DNA of 27,596 nucleotides from JACROF01 sp964533055. GTDB lineage: Bacteria > Patescibacteriota > Microgenomatia > Levybacterales > UBA12049. The position numbers were made by a program, and so were the translations under genes. Positions 7,724 to 16,810 of the stretch are shown in pieces (position 1 is the first letter of the stretch; every line of letters begins with the position of its first letter). The notes beneath the pieces were generated by a model. The model was not told the origin of the DNA. It saw only the letters and a program-made list of their open reading frames with translations, and made no database searches. Location of the stretch: positions 1 to 27,596 of the forward strand of contig CAZHKZ010000011.1 in assembly GCA_964533055.1 (NCBI GenBank). Reading direction: 5' to 3'.

Positions 7724-7752
7724 ACGATACCAATTTTAAGCTCACGTGTCAA
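7724..7752 (-). promoter_or_regulatory. Promoter of the GT2 gene
   Basis: On the minus strand: TTGACA (7747-7752), 17 nt and TATCGT (7724-7729). The predicted leader to 7638 is about 79 nt and lacks a clear Shine-Dalgarno sequence. Confidence 0.55.
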
Positions 7753-7771
7753 GTTTTGAGGCTAAAATTAA

Positions 7772-9421
7772 TTATTTATAGTTAATATATCTGCCTTTTA
7801 GTTCAGCAAATTGAGCGATATAGTGGGGTGGAAGTATGATATTTATTGGAGTGCCCCAGGCTATGACCCATGCCCCTTTTACGACCGTGCTCTCAGTTAT
7901 GCGTTTTTCGTCTGTTAGGCCAGTCTTGGCCATGACCTCGCTAGCTGTATTCAGGCAGAGACTTCTATCCTTGGTGCAGTCAATGCCTTCGGGATAGATT
8001 GTTGCAGCCTTGGCAGTAAAGATACGAGTAGAGGAAGATGGCTTGAGATACTCATTTGTGAGCAGGTCGATATCCTCCTGGGGTATATAGCCGCATGCAT
8101 CCTTCACTTTTTGGACATCAATTTTAAAGACATAGGCTTTTTTGCAGCGATTCTGGGCAAAATAGACAGCTGTCTCAAGGGAGCCACCATTCTCAGCACC
8201 AAGCGTTCTTTCAGTGAATATTTCAGGGGTTGGATTGTAGAGGTTGGGTGCGATTAAAAGAATTGCTTTGGCGAATGGTGAGTGGCCAAACGAGTCGTTA
8301 TAGTTGGGGAAAAGAAGTCCGTTGAAAATTAAAATTGGGATTTGGATCACTAGCAAGAGGATAAGTAGCTGATCTTTCCAGCGACTTTTGGCTACAACTG
8401 TCGTTCCCAGAAAAAGAAGAAGAGGGATAAGAAAAAGAGAGTATCTATTTGGGCCATACCCTGGTGCGCCATGATTCCAGTTAGTGATGGTGGTATAAAG
8501 CACTGACGTGCAAATAAAGATTAGTATGAGTGGAATGAGGCCTTTCTTTCTATAGTGAATGATGCCAAGTACCCCAAAGATGAAGAGAACAGGTGCGTAG
8601 AAAAAGAGACCAAAGTTGGGATCAAAGAAAAGCTCAAGAGGTTTTTGGATAGTAAAGTTAGACAGGCCAAAACCAGCAAGCTTTGCAAAAGCTGTTGGAC
8701 TATTAAAAAGAAAGAAATAGTAGGCGTTTGGGACAAGGAGAAGAACTGTTAGAAAAAGATTCTTTTTCTGGAGGCCATTTTTTTTGTATCCTATCGCAAT
8801 TTGATGTAAGAGTACTGCGAGGGGGATTAGCAGGAGAGGCTGGCTTTGCCATGAGGCGATGGTCATGCAAAGAATTCCTAGAGATGTTCGACCATTCTTA
8901 ACAAGGAATATGCTAACTAAAAGGAGACAGACTAAGAGAAGTTCAGGTCCTGGCCAGGTGATATAAAACAACAGGGGACTTGCGAGAAGTAGTAGCAGGA
9001 AAGGTATTTTTTCAGATTCTTGCTTGAAGCCATTTTTTAAGCAATAAAGTCCTGTTAAGAAAAGGATTGCTATATTTAAAAGTGAAAAGCTTAAGAGCTC
9101 ATTCAGGTGAAAGACATGCAGTGCTGTTTGAATCGGAAGTGCCAGAATTGAGTAGAGGGGGAAATGGGTGGGGTAGCGTAAGTTATTTCTGCCCTCGAGG
9201 TAGTACTCTCCATTCTCTTCATAAATAGGGCCGATAATTTTTTTAATGACCGCTTTATCGCCCTCTTTGAGATCGAGTGTCGCATGTGCTGAGAGGGTTT
9301 GGGTGATCCCCAGATACTCCACGATATCTCCACCAATTTTAGGAGGATGTGTCAGGATTAATACAGCGCAAATAAGGCTGAAAAGACTAAGCCCGATGAG
9401 TGCTAGCGAATTTTTGCCCAT
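7772..9421 (-). CDS. Polytopic membrane protein, probable GT-C glycosyltransferase
   Basis: The 549-aa protein has a first helix (about 5-24), then a loop with PPKIGGDIVEYLG carrying D32 and E35, and many further hydrophobic segments to about residue 380. A soluble region of about 170 residues with several cysteines closes the protein. An acidic residue pair just after helix 1 is the hallmark of GT-C enzymes. Its start overlaps the end of the upstream 1256-aa gene by 19 nt, which indicates translational coupling in one operon. A Shine-Dalgarno AAGGAAG stands close to the ATG. Sugar and acceptor are unknown; a lipid-carrier flippase-like protein is an alternative. Confidence 0.7.
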   Translation of the reverse strand: MGKNSLALIGLSLFSLICAVLILTHPPKIGGDIVEYLGITQTLSAHATLDLKEGDKAVIKKIIGPIYEENGEYYLEGRNNLRYPTHFPLYSILALPIQTALHVFHLNELLSFSLLNIAILFLTGLYCLKNGFKQESEKIPFLLLLLASPLLFYITWPGPELLLVCLLLVSIFLVKNGRTSLGILCMTIASWQSQPLLLIPLAVLLHQIAIGYKKNGLQKKNLFLTVLLLVPNAYYFFLFNSPTAFAKLAGFGLSNFTIQKPLELFFDPNFGLFFYAPVLFIFGVLGIIHYRKKGLIPLILIFICTSVLYTTITNWNHGAPGYGPNRYSLFLIPLLLFLGTTVVAKSRWKDQLLILLLVIQIPILIFNGLLFPNYNDSFGHSPFAKAILLIAPNLYNPTPEIFTERTLGAENGGSLETAVYFAQNRCKKAYVFKIDVQKVKDACGYIPQEDIDLLTNEYLKPSSSTRIFTAKAATIYPEGIDCTKDRSLCLNTASEVMAKTGLTDEKRITESTVVKGAWVIAWGTPINIILPPHYIAQFAELKGRYINYK

Positions 9422-12400
9422 ACTTCCTTTCTATAAGAATATAACAAAATACATCCTGTCAGGCCAAAGATGAGTAGACCTGCATATTCCAAGAGTTGAG
9501 GCAGATAGATGATGACGATCTCCCCCTTACTGCTTGGTGAAATCGTCCAGCCATTCTCCCAATTGTTAACTTTTGTGTGCGGGAGTGGGGTGGCAAAAAG
9601 GAATGGGGCAAGCCTACTTACTGCAGTTGGCTTTTTGAGATGGTATGCCATCCAGCCAGGATTATATCCTTGAGAGAGCGTGATAAAAGTTGTTGCTTCA
9701 CTTGGAGTCACCTCATATCTAGTCAGAGATTTTTTTATTGCTGAAACAGTTGTAGGAACTGCGACTTTTTCTATGGCTCCTTCTCTAATGAGTGAAATTT
9801 GCGTAAGGAACTCATACGGGATAGGTGTCGCGCTAAGAGAGAGGAGCTCGTTGCTACTAAGCGAGTCGTTATATGAGTTGCTCCCTAAGAGAAACGAAAG
9901 CCCGTTGTCATATGGATAGAGTGGAGGCAGGATAAAGTATGAAGTCTGCTCATTTTTGGCACCTGCAGCAAAAGTATAAATGTGACTTCTAAACTCTTGG
10001 TTGGTAAAAACATTCAAGACAAAAGGGAAGCCACTTCTATGTGTCGTCGTTGTCTTGAGGAGATAGCCGACTTGGGTTGAGAGATTATTGGCACGAAGGA
10101 GGATATATGAAGAGGCATCGGCTGCATTCGCCTGGAGTCTCTTTGGATCAGACTTCACTTTCAGTGAGAAAGACCCAGGGAGAGAGCTGTCATAATTGAG
10201 GGCCGATTCTTTGAAGCGATTGGCTGCAATTGGATCTGAGTATGTTCCTGCATCTTTTGGCATGAGAATACGCGCAGTAAGTGTGCCTCCTTTTTCTACA
10301 TGGACTTTATGAACTGATGCGCTGCCTTGTAGTTGAGTTACTGCAAAATTAGCTCCACCAAGATAGGGATAAGAGGTAAGATGGATTTGGCTATACTCAA
10401 TCTGCTTTTCTTTTTTCCGATCTTCATCTGTCTGGGATTCTAGAATCGCATGGAAGTAAAGTGTGTCATTTGGTCTGTTGGCCTCAAAATAATCAGTGAA
10501 AAGCGCAGGTGTTCTTGAAAATCCTTCTAGCTTAAGATCTTTCTTATTAAGGCATCCATTAGTGTTCTGACTAAAAATACAGTACTGAGGGAATTCATCG
10601 CTGGAAGATTTGTAGAGAAATGAGACTGCAACAAGCGATGAATCAATGAGATTGAGAGGTGTTTTGTAGACTGTGCAATTTGCTGTATCCTGTGCTTTAA
10701 GAGAAAGACTGTCAGAGGTGATAGCTGTTGAGACTTTAGCGCTTGACGATCTTTCGCCACAGTATTTGGCTTGGTTAAAGAGAGCCGAAGGCAGGTCTTG
10801 AGTAAGTGGTGAGTCTGCGCGATAGAGCCTGATGCTATTTGCATTATTGGCATTGATTACAGAGCTTGTGCCGAGTGGAATGAATTCATTGGGAAGATCT
10901 GAGAGCGCAAAGTAATCGGTGTTATTGATGCTTAGAATATATCTATGCTGAGGGGATGATTCGTTATCTAGAGTCACCTCAACACTTTTATCCGTAGAGG
11001 AGATCTCCTGATCTTTAATAAAGAATGTCGGTTGAATTAGCTTCATTCGAACTGTTACTGTCCCATCAGTCTCTTTTGCCTCAATACTCACTGGAATTTG
11101 TGCACTTTCTTTGCCAAGGGATGGAAGTGCTAGTTTGTAATCGCCCTTGGGGATTGGCACGCTGATATTGGTGAAGTCGCCATCTTCTTTCACCGCGAAC
11201 GATCTCTCAGTAGTAGTTCTCTTTGTGAAGAGCGAGTCAAAAGGCAGGACAGTGTCTGGCGTATTGCTGCCTTGATACATCCCGCTAGTAAGAAAGAACT
11301 GATCATTATCAATCGTTTGACCATTTTTTATGGATGTCGAAGGTGGAGTTGTGCTGCCTAATATGTGTGCGACTGGTTCGTGTGCGAGATTAACCTTATA
11401 GATTCTAATAGAGTCTCCAAAAGTAGCATCAAGAGTGACTTTGGGATTGTTTCTCAAGAGATCTTCTTGATTAATTGCAAAGCGAAGCGAGTTGATGTTG
11501 TCAGCAAAAAGGAGACTGCTGTCATAAAGGACATAGCCTACCTGATACTTTTCCAAGATCGCATTAAACATCTTAAGATCTCTCTTCTGCAGAGCTAGGG
11601 AGAGTTCCCAGTAGTAGTTTTCATTTTCTTTGCTCCAGACATCAAATGCTCGATCGAGGATTGGCTGCTCAATGCCATACCAAAGGAATCCAGAACCACG
11701 AAGTCCCCATTTGTAGTAATACCATCCCCAAAAGCCACCCTGGGGGAGATTCATGATGCGTTCATTTTTATCTTGAAGTTCAAAATACTTAAAAAGGGAA
11801 AAGTATTCTTGAGGGATCGCTACTCTCATGGTAGGTGAGATGAACTTGCCCTGAAAGACTGGAAATGCAGTTAAGAGTATGAGACCGATTCCCAAGAGTG
11901 GAGCCACCAATGGTGAGAGATTCTTTTTTTCAAGCCAGCTCATGGCATAAGAGGTGAATAGTCCAAGTCCTACTGCAAAGAGAAAAACTATTGGTACGAT
12001 GAATTTGGTAAACGGATTTCTAAAGATTTGATTGACAAGTGGTAAGGCGCGGAGAAGTGAGTTAATGATGGAGATGCCAAAAGTATTTGAGAGAAAAATG
12101 ATGAGGCAGACTCCTAAGAGTGCAAGGAGCGGGAATTTATATTTTTTAGTTGTGAGAAGTCCAGTCATCGACCCCAGAAAAAGTACAATACCTGAGATAT
12201 AGACAAAGATGGTGCTGTAATGCATTCTCCAGGCAGCCATCATGTATTCAAATTTGCCCGTAGCATCATTAAAGTCAAAAAAGTCGAAGTAAAATTCTTT
12301 AAGGAAAACGAGATTATCTATCGTGCCTCTATTTTTATTCATTTGGAAAAACTTTTCAGTCGCCATTTGATTTTGGATCGCGTCCTGTGTGACTGAGAGG

Positions 12401-13173
12401 TTGGTCAGTACAAAGTAGAGGTTGGGGAGTAGCCAGAAGGCATTAACGATAAAGATAGAGATTCCAAGAGTAAGAATTTGCCGTAGGTATGCTTTTGTTT
12501 TTTTAGCGTAGAAAAGACCTCCCAGAAGTGTCATTAGAGAAATAAGATAGACTAAAAATATGGTCTGCACATATGCTTGAGGCGTAGCTAGGATATTGAT
12601 GCCAATAAAATAGAATAGATGTCTTTTTGTCGAGGTTTTGAGATAGAGAAGCAGTGTTGCAACTTCCCATGGGAAAAATCCCCAGAAAGTACTGTATGGC
12701 TCAAAGGGAACATAGAAATACTGGATAGTGCCTAGGTTGAGAAGATAAAAAATGCTACCAGTCAGGCCTGCGAACTGTCGCTGCATCCTGGTGGTTCCCG
12801 GCTGGATGATATGCGTGATAAGGAAATAGATGCCACTCATTCCAACAAAGAGCATCAAGAAGTGATAGAAGTAGCGTAAGAATGAAGTAGGCATGAGAAG
12901 ACTCATGATCCACAGGAAGACTTGACGAACAAGATCTGAAGCGTGAGCCATCCCGCCTAGCAGGCCTACACCTTGGTATTCTTGCCAGACAGCGTCAAAA
13001 GATCGTTGGATATTAAGGCCAAAGTTAAATTCTGGATGGAGATTGTCCCAGCCTGTTAGGTATGTGCCCTTTGTATAATTGGTGGCAGCAACTATTAGAG
13101 TGAGTCCTAGGATCGCAAGGTATGGCCAATAGTTGGCAAGGACTCTCAGGACTTTAGGAAAATATCTCTTCAT
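9403..13173 (-). CDS. Giant GT-C-like membrane protein (YfhO/AftD-like)
   Basis: At 1256 residues this is the largest gene here. After helix 1 it has GWDNLHPEFN (41-50) with D43 and E48, the GT-C acidic loop. Roughly the first 450 residues are membrane helices. A long extracytoplasmic beta-rich region follows, carrying a YfhO-like NPGWMAYHLKK near residue 1190, and a final helix ends in a basic tail. Such architecture is known for YfhO and for arabinofuranosyltransferase AftD, large enzymes that add sugars to surface polymers outside the cell. It overlaps the GT4 gene upstream by 20 nt and the 549-aa gene downstream by 19 nt. A start signal AGGAAG precedes the ATG. The family call is by architecture; substrate not known. 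Confidence 0.72.
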   Translation of the reverse strand: MKRYFPKVLRVLANYWPYLAILGLTLIVAATNYTKGTYLTGWDNLHPEFNFGLNIQRSFDAVWQEYQGVGLLGGMAHASDLVRQVFLWIMSLLMPTSFLRYFYHFLMLFVGMSGIYFLITHIIQPGTTRMQRQFAGLTGSIFYLLNLGTIQYFYVPFEPYSTFWGFFPWEVATLLLYLKTSTKRHLFYFIGINILATPQAYVQTIFLVYLISLMTLLGGLFYAKKTKAYLRQILTLGISIFIVNAFWLLPNLYFVLTNLSVTQDAIQNQMATEKFFQMNKNRGTIDNLVFLKEFYFDFFDFNDATGKFEYMMAAWRMHYSTIFVYISGIVLFLGSMTGLLTTKKYKFPLLALLGVCLIIFLSNTFGISIINSLLRALPLVNQIFRNPFTKFIVPIVFLFAVGLGLFTSYAMSWLEKKNLSPLVAPLLGIGLILLTAFPVFQGKFISPTMRVAIPQEYFSLFKYFELQDKNERIMNLPQGGFWGWYYYKWGLRGSGFLWYGIEQPILDRAFDVWSKENENYYWELSLALQKRDLKMFNAILEKYQVGYVLYDSSLLFADNINSLRFAINQEDLLRNNPKVTLDATFGDSIRIYKVNLAHEPVAHILGSTTPPSTSIKNGQTIDNDQFFLTSGMYQGSNTPDTVLPFDSLFTKRTTTERSFAVKEDGDFTNISVPIPKGDYKLALPSLGKESAQIPVSIEAKETDGTVTVRMKLIQPTFFIKDQEISSTDKSVEVTLDNESSPQHRYILSINNTDYFALSDLPNEFIPLGTSSVINANNANSIRLYRADSPLTQDLPSALFNQAKYCGERSSSAKVSTAITSDSLSLKAQDTANCTVYKTPLNLIDSSLVAVSFLYKSSSDEFPQYCIFSQNTNGCLNKKDLKLEGFSRTPALFTDYFEANRPNDTLYFHAILESQTDEDRKKEKQIEYSQIHLTSYPYLGGANFAVTQLQGSASVHKVHVEKGGTLTARILMPKDAGTYSDPIAANRFKESALNYDSSLPGSFSLKVKSDPKRLQANAADASSYILLRANNLSTQVGYLLKTTTTHRSGFPFVLNVFTNQEFRSHIYTFAAGAKNEQTSYFILPPLYPYDNGLSFLLGSNSYNDSLSSNELLSLSATPIPYEFLTQISLIREGAIEKVAVPTTVSAIKKSLTRYEVTPSEATTFITLSQGYNPGWMAYHLKKPTAVSRLAPFLFATPLPHTKVNNWENGWTISPSSKGEIVIIYLPQLLEYAGLLIFGLTGCILLYSYRKEVWAKIR

Positions 13174-14383
13174 AATACCTACTTCCTATTGTACCCCAAG
13201 AGCGCCTTTTCTTGAGAGTTTTTTCAAGTGAGGAGACAGAGTCTTTGAGGACCCTGTTCTTTAAGAGAGCAGTCACGCTATCGCCAAGATGTTCTGGGTC
13301 AAAAATGAGAGATGATTTATCGATCCCTTCTTTTTCAATAAGATCTTTGATGTCGCGAGTCTTAAAGAGAGGAGAGAGAGCTCTCGATATGAGGAAAGGC
13401 TTTTGCGCACTAATCACAAATGAGAGTGGCCCTGATGAGGACATGAAGGTCCTGTATGGCAGAATGCACACATCGCTTGCAGCAAAATAGCGGGGAATAT
13501 CTTCTTCTTCTACAAATCCAGTGATGATAGCCCCAGTTCTATCTGCCTTTTCCTTGACCATCTTAAGATACTTTTTATAGAAGGGCTTTTTAAGGTGATT
13601 TGGGTTGGGCCCACCAGCGATTATTAGGTGAGGTCGCCTGTCTTCCGGGATCTTCTCAAATGCATCAAGAAGGCTGTCTGTGCCTTTATACCAGGCAAGA
13701 TAGCCAAAGTAGAGGAGAACTGGTCTGTCACTTGGTATGCCGAGCTTCTTTCTGGCTGATTTTTGATCAAGAAAGTCGAGATCCTCAACGCCATGTGGTA
13801 TCACGACGACCTTTTTAGCGTCTGTGATCTTTGCTAGCTCCTCTTTGAGATACAAATCAAAAACAATTGTTTTGTTGGTCATAGTAAGAATGATTTGGTA
13901 AAAAAGCTTGAGGAGGAATGTATAGACAGCGGTAAGTGGACTATGCTCTGGAAGATTGAGTTGTCCGTGCACATCGCTAGCTGAAGTTATAACCTGATGA
14001 AGAACTGTAGTGATTTGCATGCCCTTTATCTTTGCTGCAATAAGAAAGAGTGGGGTAAAAAGGAGTTGGAGTGGTCCGCCAAACATGGCTAGCTCAAGCT
14101 CCAGCAAGAGCGTTTTGTCATTTGAAAATAGAATATGTTGGAGAATTGAGAGCTGGCTTGGGAGACTATTTCTTTTCCAGATTCTTTTGACACCGATTTG
14201 TCCATCTTGGTAGTCGGGGGAGGAGGGTAATTTTTCAGCAAGAACCGTGATGGATAAGTCCTGATCAGATTTTGCTAGAGAGGTGAGAGTGTTTTTGGTG
14301 TACGTCGCAACGCCCACAACAGCTTTATGATGGGTAATGCCCTGGGGTGGATAGCTGCTTATAACAAGAAGACTATGTTTCAT
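13154..14383 (-). CDS. GT4 family glycosyltransferase (GT-B fold)
   Basis: This 409-aa enzyme lacks membrane spans. The C-terminal half has the GT4 signature order: RPVLLYFGYLAWYKGTDSL, HLIIAGGPNP, the RYFAASDVCILPY segment, then SSGPLSFVISAQKPFL. The last replaces the usual EX7E motif with the S-S-G variant found in part of the family. The N-terminal half has HHKAVVGVATYTKNT, consistent with acceptor binding. It should transfer a sugar from a nucleotide donor to a lipid-linked or surface glycan on the cytoplasmic side. It sits 9 nt after the GT2/DPG-like gene and overlaps the next gene by 20 nt. Confidence 0.9.
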   Translation of the reverse strand: MKHSLLVISSYPPQGITHHKAVVGVATYTKNTLTSLAKSDQDLSITVLAEKLPSSPDYQDGQIGVKRIWKRNSLPSQLSILQHILFSNDKTLLLELELAMFGGPLQLLFTPLFLIAAKIKGMQITTVLHQVITSASDVHGQLNLPEHSPLTAVYTFLLKLFYQIILTMTNKTIVFDLYLKEELAKITDAKKVVVIPHGVEDLDFLDQKSARKKLGIPSDRPVLLYFGYLAWYKGTDSLLDAFEKIPEDRRPHLIIAGGPNPNHLKKPFYKKYLKMVKEKADRTGAIITGFVEEEDIPRYFAASDVCILPYRTFMSSSGPLSFVISAQKPFLISRALSPLFKTRDIKDLIEKEGIDKSSLIFDPEHLGDSVTALLKNRVLKDSVSSLEKTLKKRRSWGTIGSRYYEEIFS

Positions 14384-14392
14384 AGTACTTCT

Positions 14393-15184
14393 TTATTTTA
14401 TCAGGTTAGAAGAGCTTGAGTGAAGAGCAGTTCTTGGCTGCAATAAAGCTGCAAAATATCGTTTGAGGCGATGATTCCAGACGATGAGGCTAAGCTCAAT
14501 AAATGTGCTCATAATAGCAGGAATAAGTCGTACTTTCGTTCTTTTATCATTCGCCCAAAGCACAGAAATCTCCTGAATTTTGAGTGAATATTTGGAGGCA
14601 AGATGGACGATCTCTGCATCATATCCCCAGCGATTGATCATGCTATCAGCAAAAATAAGATCCTTTGCAGACTTTGAGAATGCTTTAAATCCACAAGTAA
14701 AGTCAGTCACGTTGCTTGAAATAGCGATCCGAGTAATAAGCGTAAAGCCTTTGCCCATAAGCTCTCTGTGAAGTGGTTGGTGTTTGATCACAGTAGAATG
14801 GCCATTTTTGCGTGTGCCAATGATAACTGGGATATTATTCTTGAGTGCTGGTATGAATTTTTTTAATTCTGTCAGTGGGGTGGACATATCTGCGTCAAAA
14901 AAGAGCGCATAGTCGCCACTTGCCTGTAGCATGCCTTGCTTGAGGGCAAAGCCCTTACCCATATTCTGAGAATAGGTGAGTAGCTTAATAGTATATTTCT
15001 TACTCAGGGGGGATTTCTCGATAAGCCTTGCAGTCTTATCTGTTGAGCCGTCATTAACAAAGATGATTTCTTTGAGGGTTAGGCCACGAGGAAGAGAAAG
15101 CTCTTTAAGAGCCTTAAATGTGAGGTCAATTCTATCCTGCTCATTATAAACGGGGATGACAAATGAAAGTGATATATTTTTCAT
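14393..15184 (-). CDS. GT2 polyprenyl-phosphate sugar synthase (DPM1/ALG5-like)
   Basis: The 263-aa protein opens with LSFVIPVYNEQDRI and VNDGSTDKT (D45), followed by the intact FFDADMSTP (DXD at 97-99) and VTDFTCGFKAF, a pattern of ALG5-type dolichyl-phosphate glucosyltransferases. These load a sugar on a polyprenyl phosphate, which GT-C enzymes then use outside the membrane. This fits the GT-C genes downstream in the same operon. It is the first gene of that operon; GGGAGA stands about 15 nt before the ATG. No convincing promoter was found in the hairpin-rich region upstream. A mannose or other hexose donor is possible. Confidence 0.88.
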   Translation of the reverse strand: MKNISLSFVIPVYNEQDRIDLTFKALKELSLPRGLTLKEIIFVNDGSTDKTARLIEKSPLSKKYTIKLLTYSQNMGKGFALKQGMLQASGDYALFFDADMSTPLTELKKFIPALKNNIPVIIGTRKNGHSTVIKHQPLHRELMGKGFTLITRIAISSNVTDFTCGFKAFSKSAKDLIFADSMINRWGYDAEIVHLASKYSLKIQEISVLWANDKRTKVRLIPAIMSTFIELSLIVWNHRLKRYFAALLQPRTALHSSSSNLIK

Positions 15185-15224
15185 AGTTCGATTTTCGTTC
15201 TCCCTTGGAGGAGATACTCATCAG

Positions 15225-15345
15225 TTCCGCTATGCGGAAGAATCGAGGTATACAGGAGGCTGGTCGGCCCCCCGTATACCCGTGTAGATCCCATCGCATC
15301 CGCCGGTTGGCGGAGATGGGGGAACAAGGGTCAGGGAGTCTGACC
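15225..15345. other. Hairpin cluster between glycosyltransferase operon and island
   Basis: Three hairpins are seen: TTCCGC/GCGGAA (15225-15239), CCATC-TCCGCC/GGCGGA-GATGG with a 3-nt bulge (15291-15319), and GGTCAG/CTGACC (15329-15345). The last two follow the stop of the gene at 15357 on the minus strand and may end its transcript, though there is no T-run. The boundary of the GC-rich island falls here. Confidence 0.5.
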
Positions 15346-15356
15346 AGGTGAAAGTG

Positions 15357-15920
15357 TTAGGCAGAAATGCCCCGTCCGCATCCCGTTTCACCGGGAACGA
15401 ACCAAAGCGTACCTGCTCCGTAGGGTGGCACCATTACGGTTGACCCGTAGATGCCTTGTTCGGTCATGTGCTCGCAGCTGTGGCCGGTGTAATCCAGTCT
15501 CCAGCCTGCGGGAACTTTGACTTGCCCGGAAACGTCTCGGAAGCCCCATCCGTTGCTTCCAACGGGGTACCAGTTGCTTGCGGCGCCGCCAAACATTTCG
15601 GCAGCAGCGACATTGTCCTTTGGATATTCTCCAAAGTTGGCTGGTGGGTTGCTCCGCGATGCATCTTGACTCGGGCCCTGCGTGGGCTCGGGAGTCAGAG
15701 GTGTCTGAGTTGGAGCAGGGTTCCCGCCACTTGCGAGACCTGCGATTTGAGTCTGCAGAGCCTCGATTGTGGCCTGCGCCGGATCGACGCTTGCAGTAGC
15801 TGTGGTAACAGCGCCTGCTTCTGCCTTTCGATCTTTGATCTCAGCGCCTCTGTCTTCGAGGGCGGCAGCGATCAAGATTGCTCCAACGATGACAGCGAGA
15901 AGGATGAGTGCGCGTTGCAT
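15357..15920 (-). CDS. Small membrane-anchored exported protein, P-x-GW family (A)
   Basis: The 187-aa product is not recognised as a known family. Residues 3-21 form an N-terminal hydrophobic segment, followed by a charged stretch, an Ala/Thr/Pro/Gln-rich linker (about 40-90), and a C-terminal domain with NGWGF, VPAGWRLDY, two cysteines and a PGETGCGR end. That domain resembles the C-termini of the genes at 17239 and 20738 (P-x-GW, then a proline-glycine turn and a late Cys). It follows the PASTA gene by 47 nt with a perfect AAGGAG 8 nt before the ATG, so both share an operon. Base composition is GC-richer than the flanking backbone genes. The function is unknown; it could be a cell-surface or interaction protein. 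Confidence 0.75.
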   Translation of the reverse strand: MQRALILLAVIVGAILIAAALEDRGAEIKDRKAEAGAVTTATASVDPAQATIEALQTQIAGLASGGNPAPTQTPLTPEPTQGPSQDASRSNPPANFGEYPKDNVAAAEMFGGAASNWYPVGSNGWGFRDVSGQVKVPAGWRLDYTGHSCEHMTEQGIYGSTVMVPPYGAGTLWFVPGETGCGRGISA

Positions 15921-15967
15921 GTTAATTCTCCTTAAAATATTGATTCTGTAGGAGGCAAAGTTGCCGC

Positions 15968-16510
15968 CTACCAGTTAGCTTTCCATATTCGTCTCACGAT
16001 TCCGGGCCTAGGGGCCTCGGGGGGTGTGCGATGTGCTCGTTTAACCTCTCTCCTTTGCAGGAGGTCGGGGTCAGCGAACATGATCTCGATCGCAGGGTTC
16101 GGATTGTCCCGATTGACGGGAGCTCCTTTGAGTGGTCGTTGTCCGACAAATGTGTCTCTCGGCAAGCCGGAGGCAACATGTCTGAAGGACCGATTGCGAT
16201 CGAAGTTGATCCCAAATGAGCGGAGTTCGATTTCCGCGTCGTCAGGGTCCATGTTGGAAAGATCTGGCATGGGAACCATGCCGTCGTCCGGTGTGACTGT
16301 AGGCTCGTTGAGCCTGAAGTTGACGGTCGACCCCTCATCGGCTTGTGAGCCGCCTCGGGGAACTTGTGCACTAACTCCAGGATCTCGGTCATTGTCAGTT
16401 GTAACACTGACTGTTCCGAGTACGAACCCTTGATCTTCGAGAATTTGCTCCGCCTGCCTCCTGGTTGTAACACCAAGAGAGCGAAGGTTTGGAACCTCTC
16501 GTTTTGCCAT
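15968..16510 (-). CDS. Two-PASTA-domain protein without kinase or membrane anchor
   Basis: The 180-aa protein has two PASTA-like units: about 5-68 (VPNLRSLGVTTRRQAEQILE, then QVPRGGSQADEGSTVNF) and about 78-146 (MPDLSNMDPDDAEIELRSFG, then GQRPLKGAPV and IEIMF). PASTA domains bind peptidoglycan fragments or beta-lactam-like ligands, usually outside the cell at the end of Ser/Thr kinases or penicillin-binding proteins. Here there is no signal peptide, helix or catalytic domain, and the tail is basic. Without an export signal it may bind something in the cytoplasm or leave by another path. The start uses AAGGAAG, 8 nt before the ATG. It is first in an operon behind a leader of about 410 nt. GC-rich relative to the backbone. 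Confidence 0.8.
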   Translation of the reverse strand: MAKREVPNLRSLGVTTRRQAEQILEDQGFVLGTVSVTTDNDRDPGVSAQVPRGGSQADEGSTVNFRLNEPTVTPDDGMVPMPDLSNMDPDDAEIELRSFGINFDRNRSFRHVASGLPRDTFVGQRPLKGAPVNRDNPNPAIEIMFADPDLLQRREVKRAHRTPPEAPRPGIVRRIWKANW

Positions 16511-16810
16511 GACTATTTCTTCCTTCTACTAGTACGCACACGATGTGCATACTCGAATTGTTCTGCAAGGTGCCAACGTGGCCCCTGCTATATTGGGCGC
16601 GTGAGCGCTGAATAAAAGGGGATTGGAGGCACCATGTAACACTTTTTAACTTAGTATTCAGGTGCCGACAACACATACGATGTCTTTGCGTCTTATCATC
16701 CCTGCCCAAGATAATAAAACAACATCGTATGCTGTGACGGCACTTGAAGTAAGTTTTTTCCTGTATACCTTGTTAATGTGCTCGTATTTAAGGATTTAGC
16801 CCCAAATACG
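16511..16810 (-). ncRNA. Structured leader of the PASTA operon, with rod and boxA-like motif
   Basis: This 300-nt stretch has no convincing gene. In transcript order it holds a hairpin CGTATTT/AAATACG (16804-16810 and 16783-16789), the boxA-like GCACATTAACAAGG (16768-16781), and a long rod at 16662-16743. The rod has outer arms GTGCC/GGCAC, 7-by-7 internal loops, inner arms CATACGATGT/ACATCGTATG, and a further TTATC-type stem. A part near 16650-16677 recurs at 20511-20538. The ribosome-binding site lies at its end. A role as a regulatory leader or free RNA is inference. Confidence 0.5.

Noticed and set aside
9680..9919. Antisense ORFs inside the glycosyltransferase genes
   Set aside because: They are opposite to a long gene with clear domains, lack start signals, and show no recognisable protein features.
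15456..15935. 159-aa plus-strand ORF opposite the exported-protein gene
   Set aside because: It is a by-product of GC-rich coding sequence. The minus-strand gene has a perfect ribosome-binding site and an anchor segment.
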